Shown: in pieces, positions 17,646 to 26,649 of the stretch | Position numbering within the stretch: position 1 is the stretch's first letter | How the letters are laid out: each line of letters begins with the position of its first letter | Assembly (NCBI GenBank): GCA_017469565.1 | Contig: JAFUGC010000019.1 | Span: 1-54,817, forward strand | Length of the DNA: 54,817 bases | Direction of reading: 5' to 3' | Origin: Clostridia bacterium | GTDB lineage: Bacteria > Bacillota > Clostridia > TANB77 > UBA1234 | Position numbers and translations under genes: made by a program | The notes under the pieces: generated by a model | What the model was told of the DNA's origin: nothing | Seen by the model: the letters and a program-made list of their open reading frames with translations, nothing else | The model's database searches: none

Positions 17646-18314
17646 TTATTCATTTATATACTCTAATGGATTTACTGGCTCTCCATTATAATGAAGTTCT
17701 AAATGCAAATGTGGTCCAGTTGCCATTCCTGTTGCACCTACTGTTCCAATTTCCTCTCCAGTAACTATTGTATCTCCCACATCCACTTTCATTTCTTGAA
17801 GGTGAGCATATAATGTTTCGTATCCATCAGTATGTTCCATCACAATATGATAGCCATATGCAGAATTAAATTCTGCCTTTGTAACTTTACCATCTGCAAC
17901 TGCTAAAACCTTTGTTCCTTTATCAGCAATTATATCAATTCCTTTATGAGCATATTCTCCTAGTGAGTATAGACTTGTATTTTTTTCAAAAGGATAACTT
18001 ATGAAAAAGCCATTCACTCTTATAGTTTCTTTGTTTTGCATTTCATTGTTGTGTTCAATTACACTAATTGAATTTTGAGTTTCTTCAGAATACTCTTTAT
18101 TCTCTACATTTAAGAAATTATTACTTATCTGAAAACGCATAACTGCTAATACTATCGTTCCTGTTAGTATAGTTCCAAGCATAGACATACCAATAATCCT
18201 CCTTGTTCTATTTTGATTTTTACGACTATTGATAGAACTATAAACTTTATCTATCATATCGTCTGGAGCTTTTATACTAGAAAAAGCATTTCTTACTCTT
18301 TGATTATCATTCAA
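17646..18314 (-). CDS. membrane-anchored M23 peptidase, probable anti-sigma factor
   Basis: This is a 222-residue protein. Residues 1-38 are a short cytoplasmic helical domain. A single membrane segment at about 43-61 (MLGTILTGTIVLAVM) follows, then a linker. The C-terminus is a LytM/M23 domain at about 115-220 with metal ligands in HKGID and HLHLE and the LYAHL motif, so it looks catalytically intact. M23 enzymes cut peptidoglycan cross-bridges. The start overlaps the ECF sigma gene by 8 bp, and the one-membrane-pass layout is that of anti-sigma factors. I infer that it holds the sigma factor and senses or edits the cell wall. Confidence 0.75.
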   Translation of the reverse strand: MNDNQRVRNAFSSIKAPDDMIDKVYSSINSRKNQNRTRRIIGMSMLGTILTGTIVLAVMRFQISNNFLNVENKEYSEETQNSISVIEHNNEMQNKETIRVNGFFISYPFEKNTSLYSLGEYAHKGIDIIADKGTKVLAVADGKVTKAEFNSAYGYHIVMEHTDGYETLYAHLQEMKVDVGDTIVTGEEIGTVGATGMATGPHLHLELHYNGEPVNPLEYINE

Positions 18315-18789
18315 AATTATCGTCTCCTTTCAGATATTTTTTCAACTTATCTTTTGCTTTTGAAAGTCTGCTACCTACTGTCCCTAATGGTAACTTTAAG
18401 ATTTCTGCTATCTCATTAAGCTTGTAGTCCTCTATGTAATATAACACTATTACAACTCTATATTTTCTATCTAAAGACATAATTGCATTGAATAAATCAA
18501 TATTTGATTCTTCATATTCATCATTCTTAATATTTACTTCTTCAAATGTAACTAGCTTATTCCAAGATGTTCTCCATAGTTTTTTGCATTCATTAATAGT
18601 GCATCTAATAAGCCAAAATTTAATATGTTCATCACTTTCAAATTCTTTATTAGTTTTATAGAAATTGAGTAGTACATTTTGAACTACATCATTGCTATCA
18701 TCGTGTGATTTAAGATAGACAAATGCCAGTTTATATAGCATATCCATATATTCCGAGACATAATATTCAAACATTTTATTATTTTTCAC
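18307..18789 (-). CDS. ECF-type RNA polymerase sigma factor
   Basis: This is a 160-residue sigma-70 family protein with region 2 (YKLAFVYLKSHDDSNDVVQ) and region 4 (YIEDYKLNEIAEILKLPLGTVGSRLSKAK), the length expected for group IV. It starts at GTG 18789 with AAAGGAGACAATAA upstream. It is translationally coupled to the M23 membrane protein, which is probably its regulator. Target promoters cannot be read here. Confidence 0.85.
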   Translation of the reverse strand: MKNNKMFEYYVSEYMDMLYKLAFVYLKSHDDSNDVVQNVLLNFYKTNKEFESDEHIKFWLIRCTINECKKLWRTSWNKLVTFEEVNIKNDEYEESNIDLFNAIMSLDRKYRVVIVLYYIEDYKLNEIAEILKLPLGTVGSRLSKAKDKLKKYLKGDDNFE

Positions 18790-19126
18790 TTATTGTCTCC
18801 TTTCCTTTTTGAAAAGCTTTTCTATATATAATATCCCACAAATCGATATTTTTTTCATTTTTTTACAAAAAAATGAGCAAGTATCCATACCTCCTCAATA
18901 AGAATAATATAATTTTTCAAATTGTCTATATTTCAAACTTGTACGTAAGATTACAATATTATGAGCCAGCGATAAATTACTATTTGTCTTTTTTTTATAT
19001 CATATTAGGAAATGGATTCAAACCGTTAAAATTCATTTTTCTATTTTCTATCTTGTTTCTCTTTTTCCTATATTTGACTGACCTTTGACTGACTAAATCG
19101 ATTTTTTGCATTTTGGGGAAAATAAT
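18790..19126. other. AT-rich intergenic region
   Basis: No gene is credible. The ribosome site of the sigma gene lies at its left end. A near-perfect 10-bp direct repeat, TTTGACTGAC, occurs twice at about 19073-19095. Otherwise nothing is recognised. Confidence 0.5.
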
Positions 19127-19159
19127 AAAACCTTACAATCGTTATGACTGTAAGGTTTT
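19127..19159 (-). terminator. terminator after initiator tRNA
   Basis: AAAACCTTACA and TGTAAGGTTTT form an 11-bp stem 9 bases beyond the tRNA 3' end, with T-runs on both strands. Confidence 0.75.
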
Positions 19160-19168
19160 ATATATTTT

Positions 19169-19244
19169 TGGTTGCGAGGGTAGGACTCGAACCTACGACC
19201 TCCGGGTTATGAGCCCGACGAGCTGCCAACTGCTCTACCTCGCG
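19169..19244 (-). tRNA. initiator tRNA-fMet (CAT)
   Basis: A 76-nt cloverleaf has anticodon CAT in CTCATAA. The anticodon stem has three G-C pairs (GGG/CCC) and the acceptor stem has the unpaired C1-A72 typical of bacterial initiators. CCA is encoded. The T-arm has TTCGAGT. A terminator hairpin follows. Confidence 0.95.
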
Positions 19245-19296
19245 ATATGTTTCTATATTATTATACGCAAACATATCCCAATTGTCAAGAAAAATT

Positions 19297-20631
19297 TTAC
19301 TTATCATCTTCTGTAAATTTTCCAAGTAGCGCTGTTACTGGCACTGCAATAGATACAGAAATAATAGTAAATAAGATTCTAGAAATATCCGTTATCATAA
19401 TTTCCGAATTAATGATTTCCACCAATGCGCATTTATTGGCTAAAAGTAACATGTATTTTGGTATCATAAGCACCAATAAAACACCTGCTATTAGCAATAT
19501 TTTATCTGCTAAATATCCTCTCATGTCGTCAGCAGTATCCTTTAAAACTGTTTTAGATTTTTTATTCTTTTCGTATATTTTTGCCGTTTCGCATGTAACC
19601 AAAATAGTTCCCAAAAATAGAATAAGAACGGTAATTGCAACATGAAATGCATGAAAATCCACTTTTGTTACAATATCCCCACTGCTTGTAACTGTAGGTA
19701 AAATATACTCCATCAAATAAGTTGCTTCATATGTGATACCACACATATTGGCAAGTGCGTCAAATCCATTGATTACAATTGTCATAATAAATGTAACAAT
19801 GAGTGCTGAAAGAATGGCAACAAACGCCTCTGGCTTAACACCTAACTTTAGCACTGCAATGACAAGCGATGTCAAAAGTATCATAACAGAAACTAAAAAT
19901 ATAATATTAATTCCATTCATGATAGAAGGCGCTGCGACTGCTAAAATCAAATCCGCTACAAGTGCAAGTGCCACTAATGATTTTATACCCTTTTTCCCTG
20001 CATATATAACAACAACAATGATTGTGATAATCAAAAGCGTAAAAATCCATTGCCATCTAACCACTGGCGCATCATAACTGGAAGATGTTGCCGTAAGGTT
20101 TCCTTCTTCATCTTGAGTAATCACAACATTAATGGTATCACCCTTGTTTACTGTTGGAAGTTTGATATTTTCATAAGTATCGCAGGTAAGGATATATGTA
20201 AAATCAGAAAATACCTTATCTTGATAAGGTCCCTCTAATATTTTAATGCTAAGTGGCTGGTACGATGTTTTATAAACTAATCCATCATAAGAATATGGAA
20301 CATAAGTTGCTTGTACCTCTCCTGCCTCTAGCACTTTAGCTTTATATACCTTGGTTCGCTGTATACTAGTATATTCACTCACTTCGTCTTTAATGTTTTG
20401 CTCATATACTTCTCTATATTCATCTTGATAACTAATACCATTTAAAACATCTAGGTATTGGGAATAATCATCAAGATATACAACATCATCACTTGCTGTA
20501 TCTGAATTAAACATACTTTCTATGCTATCTTGGATGTCATCTGTACTTGCAGTATCTGTAGCAAATACACTGCCAAACGAAAAAATTAAGACACATACTA
20601 TGAAAACAGCTAAAAATCTCTTCATCTTCAT
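19297..20631 (-). CDS. YibE/F family membrane protein
   Basis: This is a 444-residue protein with a signal-like N-terminus (LAVFIVCVLIFSFGSVFA). An extracellular domain at about residues 25-190 follows, including an OB-like KAKVLEAGEVQ strand and VNKGDTINVVI. Seven or eight membrane segments make up the rest. This matches YibE/F proteins, whose biochemical role is not established. ATG 20631 is chosen because GAAAGGG lies just upstream and the signal peptide then begins correctly. It is monocistronic and divergent from the PLD-like gene. Confidence 0.8.
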   Translation of the reverse strand: MKMKRFLAVFIVCVLIFSFGSVFATDTASTDDIQDSIESMFNSDTASDDVVYLDDYSQYLDVLNGISYQDEYREVYEQNIKDEVSEYTSIQRTKVYKAKVLEAGEVQATYVPYSYDGLVYKTSYQPLSIKILEGPYQDKVFSDFTYILTCDTYENIKLPTVNKGDTINVVITQDEEGNLTATSSSYDAPVVRWQWIFTLLIITIIVVVIYAGKKGIKSLVALALVADLILAVAAPSIMNGINIIFLVSVMILLTSLVIAVLKLGVKPEAFVAILSALIVTFIMTIVINGFDALANMCGITYEATYLMEYILPTVTSSGDIVTKVDFHAFHVAITVLILFLGTILVTCETAKIYEKNKKSKTVLKDTADDMRGYLADKILLIAGVLLVLMIPKYMLLLANKCALVEIINSEIMITDISRILFTIISVSIAVPVTALLGKFTEDDK

Positions 20632-20727
20632 ACCAAACCCTTTCAAAATAATTTTAAGCTTTGTGAAACATAAAGAATATATCATAAAAATTAAGAAAAA
20701 CCAATAGAATGCACAAGAAAAACATAA

Positions 20728-20756
20728 TTGATTTTTGCGTAAAAATATGGTAAAAT
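20728..20756 (+). promoter_or_regulatory. promoter of the PLD-like gene
   Basis: TTGATT (20728-20733), a 17-bp spacer and TAAAAT (20751-20756) lie 34 bp before the start codon. Confidence 0.55.
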
Positions 20757-20789
20757 ATGTAGGAATATGTATGAAAAGGAGCTTTGTCT

Positions 20790-22091
20790 ATGGAAATTAA
20801 GTTCTTAACCCAACCAAAAGAAGGTAAATTGGGCGATATTATTAAAAATCGTTTAAAAGAAGGTTATGCAGAAGTTCATATCATTGCTGGAATGGCAAAA
20901 GATACAGGTTTTGAAGAAATCCTTGCAGAAATCGAATCTGCATCTTCCCTATCCAATATTAACTGCTACATCGGTGTTGACAGAAAAAATACCTCAAAAG
21001 ACATGTTATCCAAACTACTTTCATTAGGTGTAAAACTTCATATACATATTAACACCGATACCAGTAAAGTAGAATCCCGTATTTATATTTTTGAGAGTGA
21101 AAAAGCAAATTCTTATATTTATACCTCTGGTGGTAAATTCTCATCAAGTGGCATTTTTGAAAGCATTTCTACTATCACTGAAATCAAATTTGATACCTCA
21201 GATGCCTCTGATGAAAGTGCTTTTAAAATATCCAAAAACAGTATATTACAAGGAACCAATAATATTTTTCATAGCATCGATCAAGAAGAAATCATTTTAT
21301 TAGCCGAAAAAGGTGAAATCTCAGCAAGAATTACAGAACGTAAAATTCCTAAGATTAGTGAAATTTATGGTGTAAATCAATCATCTGGCGAAAATTCAGA
21401 TAATTCGCAGTTATTAGGAGAACGTATCTATGATGAAAGCACCAGTTCCTCTACAATTGACTTAAATTCTCTAGAAGATATCGATATCGATTTTGAGCCT
21501 GAAATTGCTGTTAGAATGAATGTGCAACTAGAAGCAGAAAAAGAGGCAAAAAAAGAACAAAAAGAAAAAGAAGAGCTATTGAAAAACTTGAAAAAAAATG
21601 CAAATGATTTAGATAAGTTTTATGATAATAAATTTCAATCTGATGAAAAGAAGAAGCCTACCATTCGCATGTCTGACGAGCTTGACTATCAAAATATGAC
21701 TACACTCATCTTAGAATGTAATAAAATCATAGAAAAAGGTTCTGGTGCAGGAGAATTTAAAATACCAAAAGCACTCGCAGAAAATTTAAGTAATTTTCTA
21801 GGAACAGAAAGCGCCACATTTGATTCCTTTGAAGTCTTTGACAATATTAGTGGTGTATCGAAAACAGATTCAGAAGCAAAACTTATTATTACCTCTAAAG
21901 GAACATCCATAAAATCGGATGTCTTAAATGCCTTTCACCCTGAAGAAGGAGATATCATAAGATTGCTCAAAGAAGATAATCATAAATACAGATGTGAAAT
22001 CATTAGAGAAAAGTCACCCGAATATGATGTTTGGCAGTGCTATTGCGTTAATACACTAAAGGGTAATAAAAGAAAATTTGGAATAATTTAA
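20790..22091 (+). CDS. PLD-like protein, possibly NgoFVII-type nuclease relative
   Basis: This is a 433-residue protein. The first 160 residues look like a phospholipase D-type half: a VHIIAGMAKDTGFEEIL strand-helix and RIYIFESEKANSYIYTSG followed by GKFSSSG. The family's HxK catalytic motif is not visible: the position before IYIF reads ESR. A charged coiled segment follows at about 245-290. The last 90 residues (DVLNAFHPEEGDIIRLL) could be a B3-like domain as in the NgoFVII family, but this is weak. It may be an inactive or DNA-binding protein. AAAAGGAG 8 nt before ATG 20790 fixes the start. Confidence 0.6.
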   Translation: MEIKFLTQPKEGKLGDIIKNRLKEGYAEVHIIAGMAKDTGFEEILAEIESASSLSNINCYIGVDRKNTSKDMLSKLLSLGVKLHIHINTDTSKVESRIYIFESEKANSYIYTSGGKFSSSGIFESISTITEIKFDTSDASDESAFKISKNSILQGTNNIFHSIDQEEIILLAEKGEISARITERKIPKISEIYGVNQSSGENSDNSQLLGERIYDESTSSSTIDLNSLEDIDIDFEPEIAVRMNVQLEAEKEAKKEQKEKEELLKNLKKNANDLDKFYDNKFQSDEKKKPTIRMSDELDYQNMTTLILECNKIIEKGSGAGEFKIPKALAENLSNFLGTESATFDSFEVFDNISGVSKTDSEAKLIITSKGTSIKSDVLNAFHPEEGDIIRLLKEDNHKYRCEIIREKSPEYDVWQCYCVNTLKGNKRKFGII

Positions 22092-22116
22092 GAGAGCGTT
22101 TCCGCTCTCTTTTTTA
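22089..22116. terminator. bidirectional terminator
   Basis: AGAGAGCG (22091-22098) pairs with CGCTCTCT (22103-22110), then TTTTTT. It is shared by the converging PLD-like and EndoA/MazF genes. Confidence 0.85.
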
Positions 22117-22458
22117 AACCAAACCGAAGCTGATTCCTAAGGCTGAATTCACTTTACTCATAACATCTTCATCCACCTGACCTATTTTCTCCATTAAACG
22201 AGATTTATCAATTGTTCGTATTTGTTCCGTTAAAATTACCGAATTTTTCATTAATCCAAATTCTTTAGAATCGATATTTATATGTGTTGGAAGACGACTT
22301 TTATTAGTTTGAGATGTAATTGCGGCTGCAATTACCGTTGGACTATAACGGTTTCCAACATTATTCTGAATGATTAATACTGGCCTAACGCCACCTTGCT
22401 CCGATCCTATAACTGGGCTTAAATCAGCATAGTACATATCACCACGTCTTATGTTCAA
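22114..22458 (-). CDS. EndoA/MazF-type endoribonuclease
   Basis: This is a 114-residue PemK/MazF toxin with the family signature [20 protein letters not shown], then [19 protein letters not shown] and the AAITSQ and [12 protein letters not shown] strands. It is very close to the EndoA/NdoA group, which cuts mRNA at short sequence motifs. The likely start is TTG 22458, giving the family's usual N-terminus, with GGGAG 8 nt upstream. EndoA is normally paired with an upstream antitoxin. Here the 190 bp upstream contain only the metG terminator, so no antitoxin gene is visible. Confidence 0.9.
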   Translation of the reverse strand: MNIRRGDMYYADLSPVIGSEQGGVRPVLIIQNNVGNRYSPTVIAAAITSQTNKSRLPTHINIDSKEFGLMKNSVILTEQIRTIDKSRLMEKIGQVDEDVMSKVNSALGISFGLV

Positions 22459-22587
22459 AATTCTCACTCCCAAAAATCTTTAATTCTTTAAAATCATTGT
22501 TTCCGCATTTTTGAAATTTTATACAAAAACACAGGAAACTAATATATTTTACGCATCCTTGAGAGTGGACGTTCCTTTTTCGACAAA

Positions 22588-22639
22588 CGAAAAAACGAAA
22601 AGCGGACAAAAAAGGTTATCCCTGTTTGTTCGCTTTTCG
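22588..22639 (-). terminator. metG terminator
   Basis: A 15-base stem with one mismatch (22596-22610 with 22625-22639, core CGAAAAGCG) is followed on the minus strand by TTTTTTCG. It lies 10 bases after the metG stop. Confidence 0.8.
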
Positions 22640-22648
22640 CTTCCTTAT

Positions 22649-24712
22649 CTAGCAGACTTCTGCTCCTTCTTCCATTTCTCCATCTACTGTTAAAACTTTA
22701 ACATTTTCTCCTTCTCCAGCAGCAAGCACCATGCCTTGTGATTCAATCCCCTTTAATTTGGCAGGTTTTAAATTTGCAACTATCACAACAGTTTTGCCAA
22801 CTAAGCTCTCTGGAGCATAATACTTCTTTAAACCAGCAACAATTTGTCTTTCCATATTTTCTCCCGCCGCATTCTTTCCAAGAGAAACTTTCAACCTTAA
22901 TAATTTATCTGATCCATCAACTGTTTCTGCTTCAAGAACTTTTGCTGTTCTAAGGTCTAATTTATCCAAATAGTCTATTGTGATTTCTTCTTTTCCCCTC
23001 TGCTTTTCTTGTGACTTGGATTCAGTCTTTGCCTTCGCTTTTTCATTTTCTCTTGCAATCTCATCAAATTTTGCAATAACCGCTTTCTCATCTAGTCTTG
23101 CAAATAAGGCCTCTATACTACCAAGTTCAATCTTAGCCACCTCATCACATCCAAGATAAATCATACCCCAACTTGACTTTTCTATTCCAAATATGTTTCT
23201 AATTTTACCAGCACACTCAGGCATAAATGGCTCAAAAATATTTGAAATATTCGCAATAATTGTGGCACAAGTATAAATTGTATCATGAAACCCTTCTATA
23301 TCCTCTTTAAACTGAATCCATGGTTTCCTCTCATCATAGTATTTATTAGCATCATCCACTAACCTAATAGCTTTTTCAGCTGCCTCTTTAAATTCCAATG
23401 TTTCAATGCATTTACCTATTTCTTCATAAGCTAGTTTTATTTTTTGCTCAATTTCAGCATCTAATTTTCCAAATGGAATTTCAGATATTCCTTTGAATTT
23501 CAAAGTTCTATTCACAAAATTTCCAAGTTTGTTAGTAACCTCATTATTGTGTGTAGCAACATATTCACTAAGAGAAAAGTTAGTATCCTTACGCTCAGGG
23601 CCATTGCTTATCAAATGGAATCTAAGAGTGTCCACATTTAAATTTTGGATGGCATCAAGGGCACTAATGGCATTTCCTTTACTCTTCGATGCCTTTTCAT
23701 TGTTAAAATTCAAATACTCAGAAGACACAATCACATCTGGTAGGCGATATCCATCCTTTAAGGAAAGTAAAATTCCTGGGAATATAATACTATGGAATGT
23801 GATATTATCTTTGCCATGAACCATGTATATCTTAGCATCATCTTCTTCATGACCTTCTACACCACCTACTGGATTTGGATTCCTCCAAAATGCATCAAAA
23901 TCAAGGCCTCTATCCTCACACACTTTCATGGCAGCTGTCACATAACCTAAAACAGCTTCTATCCAAACATATAACTTTTTATCATCATACCCTGGAACTG
24001 GCACATCAATTCCCCAAGTTAAATCTCTTGTAATGGCTCTATCTCTAAGGCCTTCACGCAAATATTTTTCTGTTTCATTTTGCGCATTAATTCTCCATCT
24101 ATGTTTATTTTCAGAAACATATTTTTCAATATCGCCTTGCATCTTAGAAAGAGAAATATATAAATTCTTGTTATCTCTTTGAACAGTTTTATTTCCACAT
24201 TCTCTGCAAGTTGCCCCAATTAAATCTTCTTCTGTAGGAGAATATCCGCAATCACAAGTATCCCCCTTGGTAAGATTTCCACAATTTGGACAAACAATCT
24301 GAAGCTCTCTATCTGCCATGAATTTTCCACAATGTTCACAATATGCTTGAGGCTCCATTTTCTCATAAATTGCCCCATTTTCATAACTTTTCTTGATGAT
24401 TTCTTGCACCTTTTGTTTATGATAATCTGTTTCTGTTGAAGTATATAAATCATATGAAAAATTCAATCCCTCAAAAGATTTCACAAACAACTCATGATAT
24501 TTAGAAGAAATCTCTGCTGGAGAAATGCCCTCTAATTTTGCTCTTTCTGTAATTGGGGTACCATGACAATCAGAACCAGACACATAAATAACACTATCCC
24601 CTTTTGCTCTATGATACCTCGCAAGTAAATCTCCACCAATTAAACCTGCCACATGTCCCAAATGCAATTTATAATTTGCATAAGGCCACGCACCGCCAAT
24701 TAATACTTTCAT
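22649..24712 (-). CDS. metG: methionyl-tRNA synthetase
   Basis: This is a 687-residue class I synthetase that charges tRNA-Met. It has the N-terminal signature GGAWPYANYKLHLGH (HIGH-type motif). Two zinc knuckles lie at about 125-175 (CEHCGKF, CPNC, CDCG, CREC), as in the long MetRS form. The KMSKS-type motif KASKSKGN is near 345. The last 105 residues are a tRNA-binding/dimerisation OB domain (LRTAKVLEAE, GMVLAAGEGE). The stop overlaps nothing downstream, while its start codon overlaps the end of acpS by 4 bp, so the pair is co-translated from acpS. Confidence 0.98.
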   Translation of the reverse strand: MKVLIGGAWPYANYKLHLGHVAGLIGGDLLARYHRAKGDSVIYVSGSDCHGTPITERAKLEGISPAEISSKYHELFVKSFEGLNFSYDLYTSTETDYHKQKVQEIIKKSYENGAIYEKMEPQAYCEHCGKFMADRELQIVCPNCGNLTKGDTCDCGYSPTEEDLIGATCRECGNKTVQRDNKNLYISLSKMQGDIEKYVSENKHRWRINAQNETEKYLREGLRDRAITRDLTWGIDVPVPGYDDKKLYVWIEAVLGYVTAAMKVCEDRGLDFDAFWRNPNPVGGVEGHEEDDAKIYMVHGKDNITFHSIIFPGILLSLKDGYRLPDVIVSSEYLNFNNEKASKSKGNAISALDAIQNLNVDTLRFHLISNGPERKDTNFSLSEYVATHNNEVTNKLGNFVNRTLKFKGISEIPFGKLDAEIEQKIKLAYEEIGKCIETLEFKEAAEKAIRLVDDANKYYDERKPWIQFKEDIEGFHDTIYTCATIIANISNIFEPFMPECAGKIRNIFGIEKSSWGMIYLGCDEVAKIELGSIEALFARLDEKAVIAKFDEIARENEKAKAKTESKSQEKQRGKEEITIDYLDKLDLRTAKVLEAETVDGSDKLLRLKVSLGKNAAGENMERQIVAGLKKYYAPESLVGKTVVIVANLKPAKLKGIESQGMVLAAGEGENVKVLTVDGEMEEGAEVC

Positions 24713-25104
24713 TTTTCTATCTCCTCTCCATTTAGTATTACCACTGTAGCCACGGCAAAAGATGTATCATGTGATAAACTAACACTAATATTTTTCTCAT
24801 CTATTTTCATATCTTTGGCCACTTCAGCCAACTTTCCATGAAGCTTCAACACTGGTTTTCCATTAGGGAGCCTGATGATTTCTGCATCATGCCAAGAAGC
24901 ACCCTCCACAGGCAATGCCTTATATGCAGCTTCTTTTGCAGCAAAGCGCGCCGCATAACTTTGAAACTTGGACATTCGACGAGACTCACAATAACTTATC
25001 TCTTCATCTGTATATATTCTTTTTAAAAATGTATCACCATATTCGTGAATAGAATCTCTAATTCGCTCCACACTTGTAATATCCGTTCCACAACAGATAG
25101 CCAT
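24709..25104 (-). CDS. acpS: holo-[acyl-carrier-protein] synthase
   Basis: This is a 131-residue AcpS that transfers 4'-phosphopantetheine from CoA to acyl carrier protein. It shows the family core CCGTDITSVERI with the Mg-binding Asp, and FAAKEAAYKAL with the catalytic Glu/Lys. The later SVSLSHDTSFAVATVVI strand completes the fold. Starting at ATG 25104 with GGGAGG upstream removes an unsupported extension. Its stop overlaps metG (ATGA), which implies coupled expression. Confidence 0.95.
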   Translation of the reverse strand: MAICCGTDITSVERIRDSIHEYGDTFLKRIYTDEEISYCESRRMSKFQSYAARFAAKEAAYKALPVEGASWHDAEIIRLPNGKPVLKLHGKLAEVAKDMKIDEKNISVSLSHDTSFAVATVVILNGEEIEK

Positions 25105-25141
25105 GACAAACCTCCCACTCAAAACAACATCAATATAAAAT

Positions 25142-26011
25142 TTAATTTATCCCATAAAATCTTTTTGCATTCTCTGTTGTAATCTGCGAAATTTTTTCAA
25201 GAGAACATTCTCTTAAATCTGCAATCTTTTGAGCTGTATAAACAACATAAGCAGATTCATTTCTTTTTCCTCTATATGGTTCAGGCGTAAGATAAGGAGC
25301 ATCTGTTTCAACTAAAAGTTTATCTTCCGGAATTAACTTTGCAACATCAATTAAGGAACGTGCATTTTTAAAGGTGACAGGCCCTGCAAGTGATACATAT
25401 GCACCCAATTTTAAAACTTCTTTTAATACCTCAACACTAGAAGAAAAACAATGCATCACAAAGCCATTTTCAATTTGATGTTCTTTTAAAACAGCAAGCA
25501 TGTCCATATCTGCATCTCTGCTATGAATAACAACTGGTAATTTCAGCTCATTAGCAATTTCAATTTGATGAATAAAAACTTCCTTTTGCTTTTCTTTCAT
25601 AAAATCACTCATCTTTGCATTTGGAGAAGATGCCTCTTCCAAATTTGGAGCACCATACCCAAAATGATAATCCAAACCAATCTCACCAATTGCAACTACT
25701 TTTTGACTCTTTGCCAATTCATAAATAAAATCAAAATCTTCCTTTGCCACGCCATTATCCTTTAAAGATTTTTCACTGAGCTCATCTATATTTTCAGGAT
25801 GCAAACCAACAGTAGCAAAAACTCCCTCAATCCCATTTACATTTCTTGCCTCATCAGCTATTTTCACAGCCTCATAAGATGTTTCTTTATTATATCCAAT
25901 ATTAGTAATATACTTAACTCCAACACTTGCAGCATTTTTTAAGATTTCATTCCAATTTCCATCATACTTTTCATCCATCAAATGTGTATGAGAATCAAAA
26001 AAAGTAAACAT
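25142..26011 (-). CDS. tatD: TatD-family DNase/metal-dependent hydrolase
   Basis: This is a 289-residue TIM-barrel hydrolase. Metal ligands lie in FFDSHTHL, GEIGLDYH, PVVIHSRDA, MHCFSSS and LLVETDAPYL, in family order. The length is slightly above the usual 255-265 because of an insert near residues 120-140 (NLEEASSPN...). Family members act as 3'-5' DNases or in DNA repair. It lies 37 bp upstream of acpS in the same direction, a plausible tatD-acpS-metG operon. GGGAGGTG is about 12 nt before the ATG. Confidence 0.95.
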   Translation of the reverse strand: MFTFFDSHTHLMDEKYDGNWNEILKNAASVGVKYITNIGYNKETSYEAVKIADEARNVNGIEGVFATVGLHPENIDELSEKSLKDNGVAKEDFDFIYELAKSQKVVAIGEIGLDYHFGYGAPNLEEASSPNAKMSDFMKEKQKEVFIHQIEIANELKLPVVIHSRDADMDMLAVLKEHQIENGFVMHCFSSSVEVLKEVLKLGAYVSLAGPVTFKNARSLIDVAKLIPEDKLLVETDAPYLTPEPYRGKRNESAYVVYTAQKIADLRECSLEKISQITTENAKRFYGIN

Positions 26012-26098
26012 GCTGTTTTGTCACCTCCCAAAATCATGGTAAATTATATCACGAACATATGAATTTGTCTAGGGATTAGCAGCCTATATACAAAACAA

Positions 26099-26150
26099 AA
26101 AGCGGTGAAAAATATGCTTTCTCAATTTAAAACATATCTTTCACCGCACT
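26099..26150 (-). terminator. terminator after abrB-type gene
   Basis: A long imperfect stem, GCGGTGAAA/TTTCACCGC with inner ATATG/CATAT (26102-26148), follows the AbrB-type gene by about 50 bases. Confidence 0.65.
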
Positions 26151-26195
26151 TATTTATTATTTTTTCTGGCGTTTTTTATCCATTCCAAATTCGTC

Positions 26196-26438
26196 TTAAA
26201 TATTTTTGATTTCTTCTAAACAAGATTTGCAAATAATTTTATCTTTGTAAGTTACAACATTTTCTGATTCTCCACAGAAAGTGCATGTAGGTTCGTACTT
26301 TTTAAGAACAATCTTTGAATCTTCCACATAAATCTCAAGTGCATCTTTGATATCAATATCTAAAGTTCTTCTAAGCTCTATAGGTAAAACGATTCTTCCA
26401 AGCTCGTCCACTTTTCTCACTATTCCCGTTGATTTCAT
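26196..26438 (-). CDS. AbrB/SpoVT-family transition-state regulator
   Basis: This is an 80-residue protein. Residues 1-50 are an AbrB swapped-hairpin DNA-binding domain (STGIVRKVDELGRIVLPIEL, then LDIDIKDALEIYVEDSKIVL). The C-terminus has two CxxC pairs (CTFC, CKSC) that could bind zinc. Relatives control growth-phase and sporulation genes. GGGGGAAATTTGT precedes the ATG. It is divergent from murA and has its own strong promoter. Confidence 0.9.
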   Translation of the reverse strand: MKSTGIVRKVDELGRIVLPIELRRTLDIDIKDALEIYVEDSKIVLKKYEPTCTFCGESENVVTYKDKIICKSCLEEIKNI

Positions 26439-26475
26439 ACAAATTTCCCCCTTACTCGATTCATTTTATGTTAAT

Positions 26476-26504
26476 AATATATCATGTTTTACAAAATTTG
26501 TCAA
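26476..26504 (-). promoter_or_regulatory. promoter of the AbrB-type gene
   Basis: On the minus strand, TTGACA (26499-26504), a 17-bp spacer and TATATT (26476-26481) lie 37 bp upstream of the start codon. Confidence 0.7.
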
Positions 26505-26545
26505 GAAAAGTAGTAAAAATCTGGAAAAGTCAAAAAAATATTTAC

Positions 26546-26597
26546 TTGTCAATATCAAATAACTATGATATATTTTTTACGGGAGTATCTGCTCCCG
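26546..26597 (+). promoter_or_regulatory. murA: murA promoter with 5' end hairpin
   Basis: TTGTCA (26546-26551), a 17-bp spacer and TATATT (26569-26574) put the transcript start near 26581. The RNA would then begin directly with a CGGGAG/CTCCCG hairpin (26580-26597), which may stabilise it or act as a regulatory element. Confidence 0.6.
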
Positions 26598-26649
26598 CAC
26601 TTTTCTCAAAAAACAGAAAACATTTGAAAATTGGAAAAGGGGTTTGAAA

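Noticed and set aside
19073-19095. TTTGACTGAC direct repeat as operator
   Set aside because: Only two short copies with no promoter nearby; chance is likely in AT-rich DNA.
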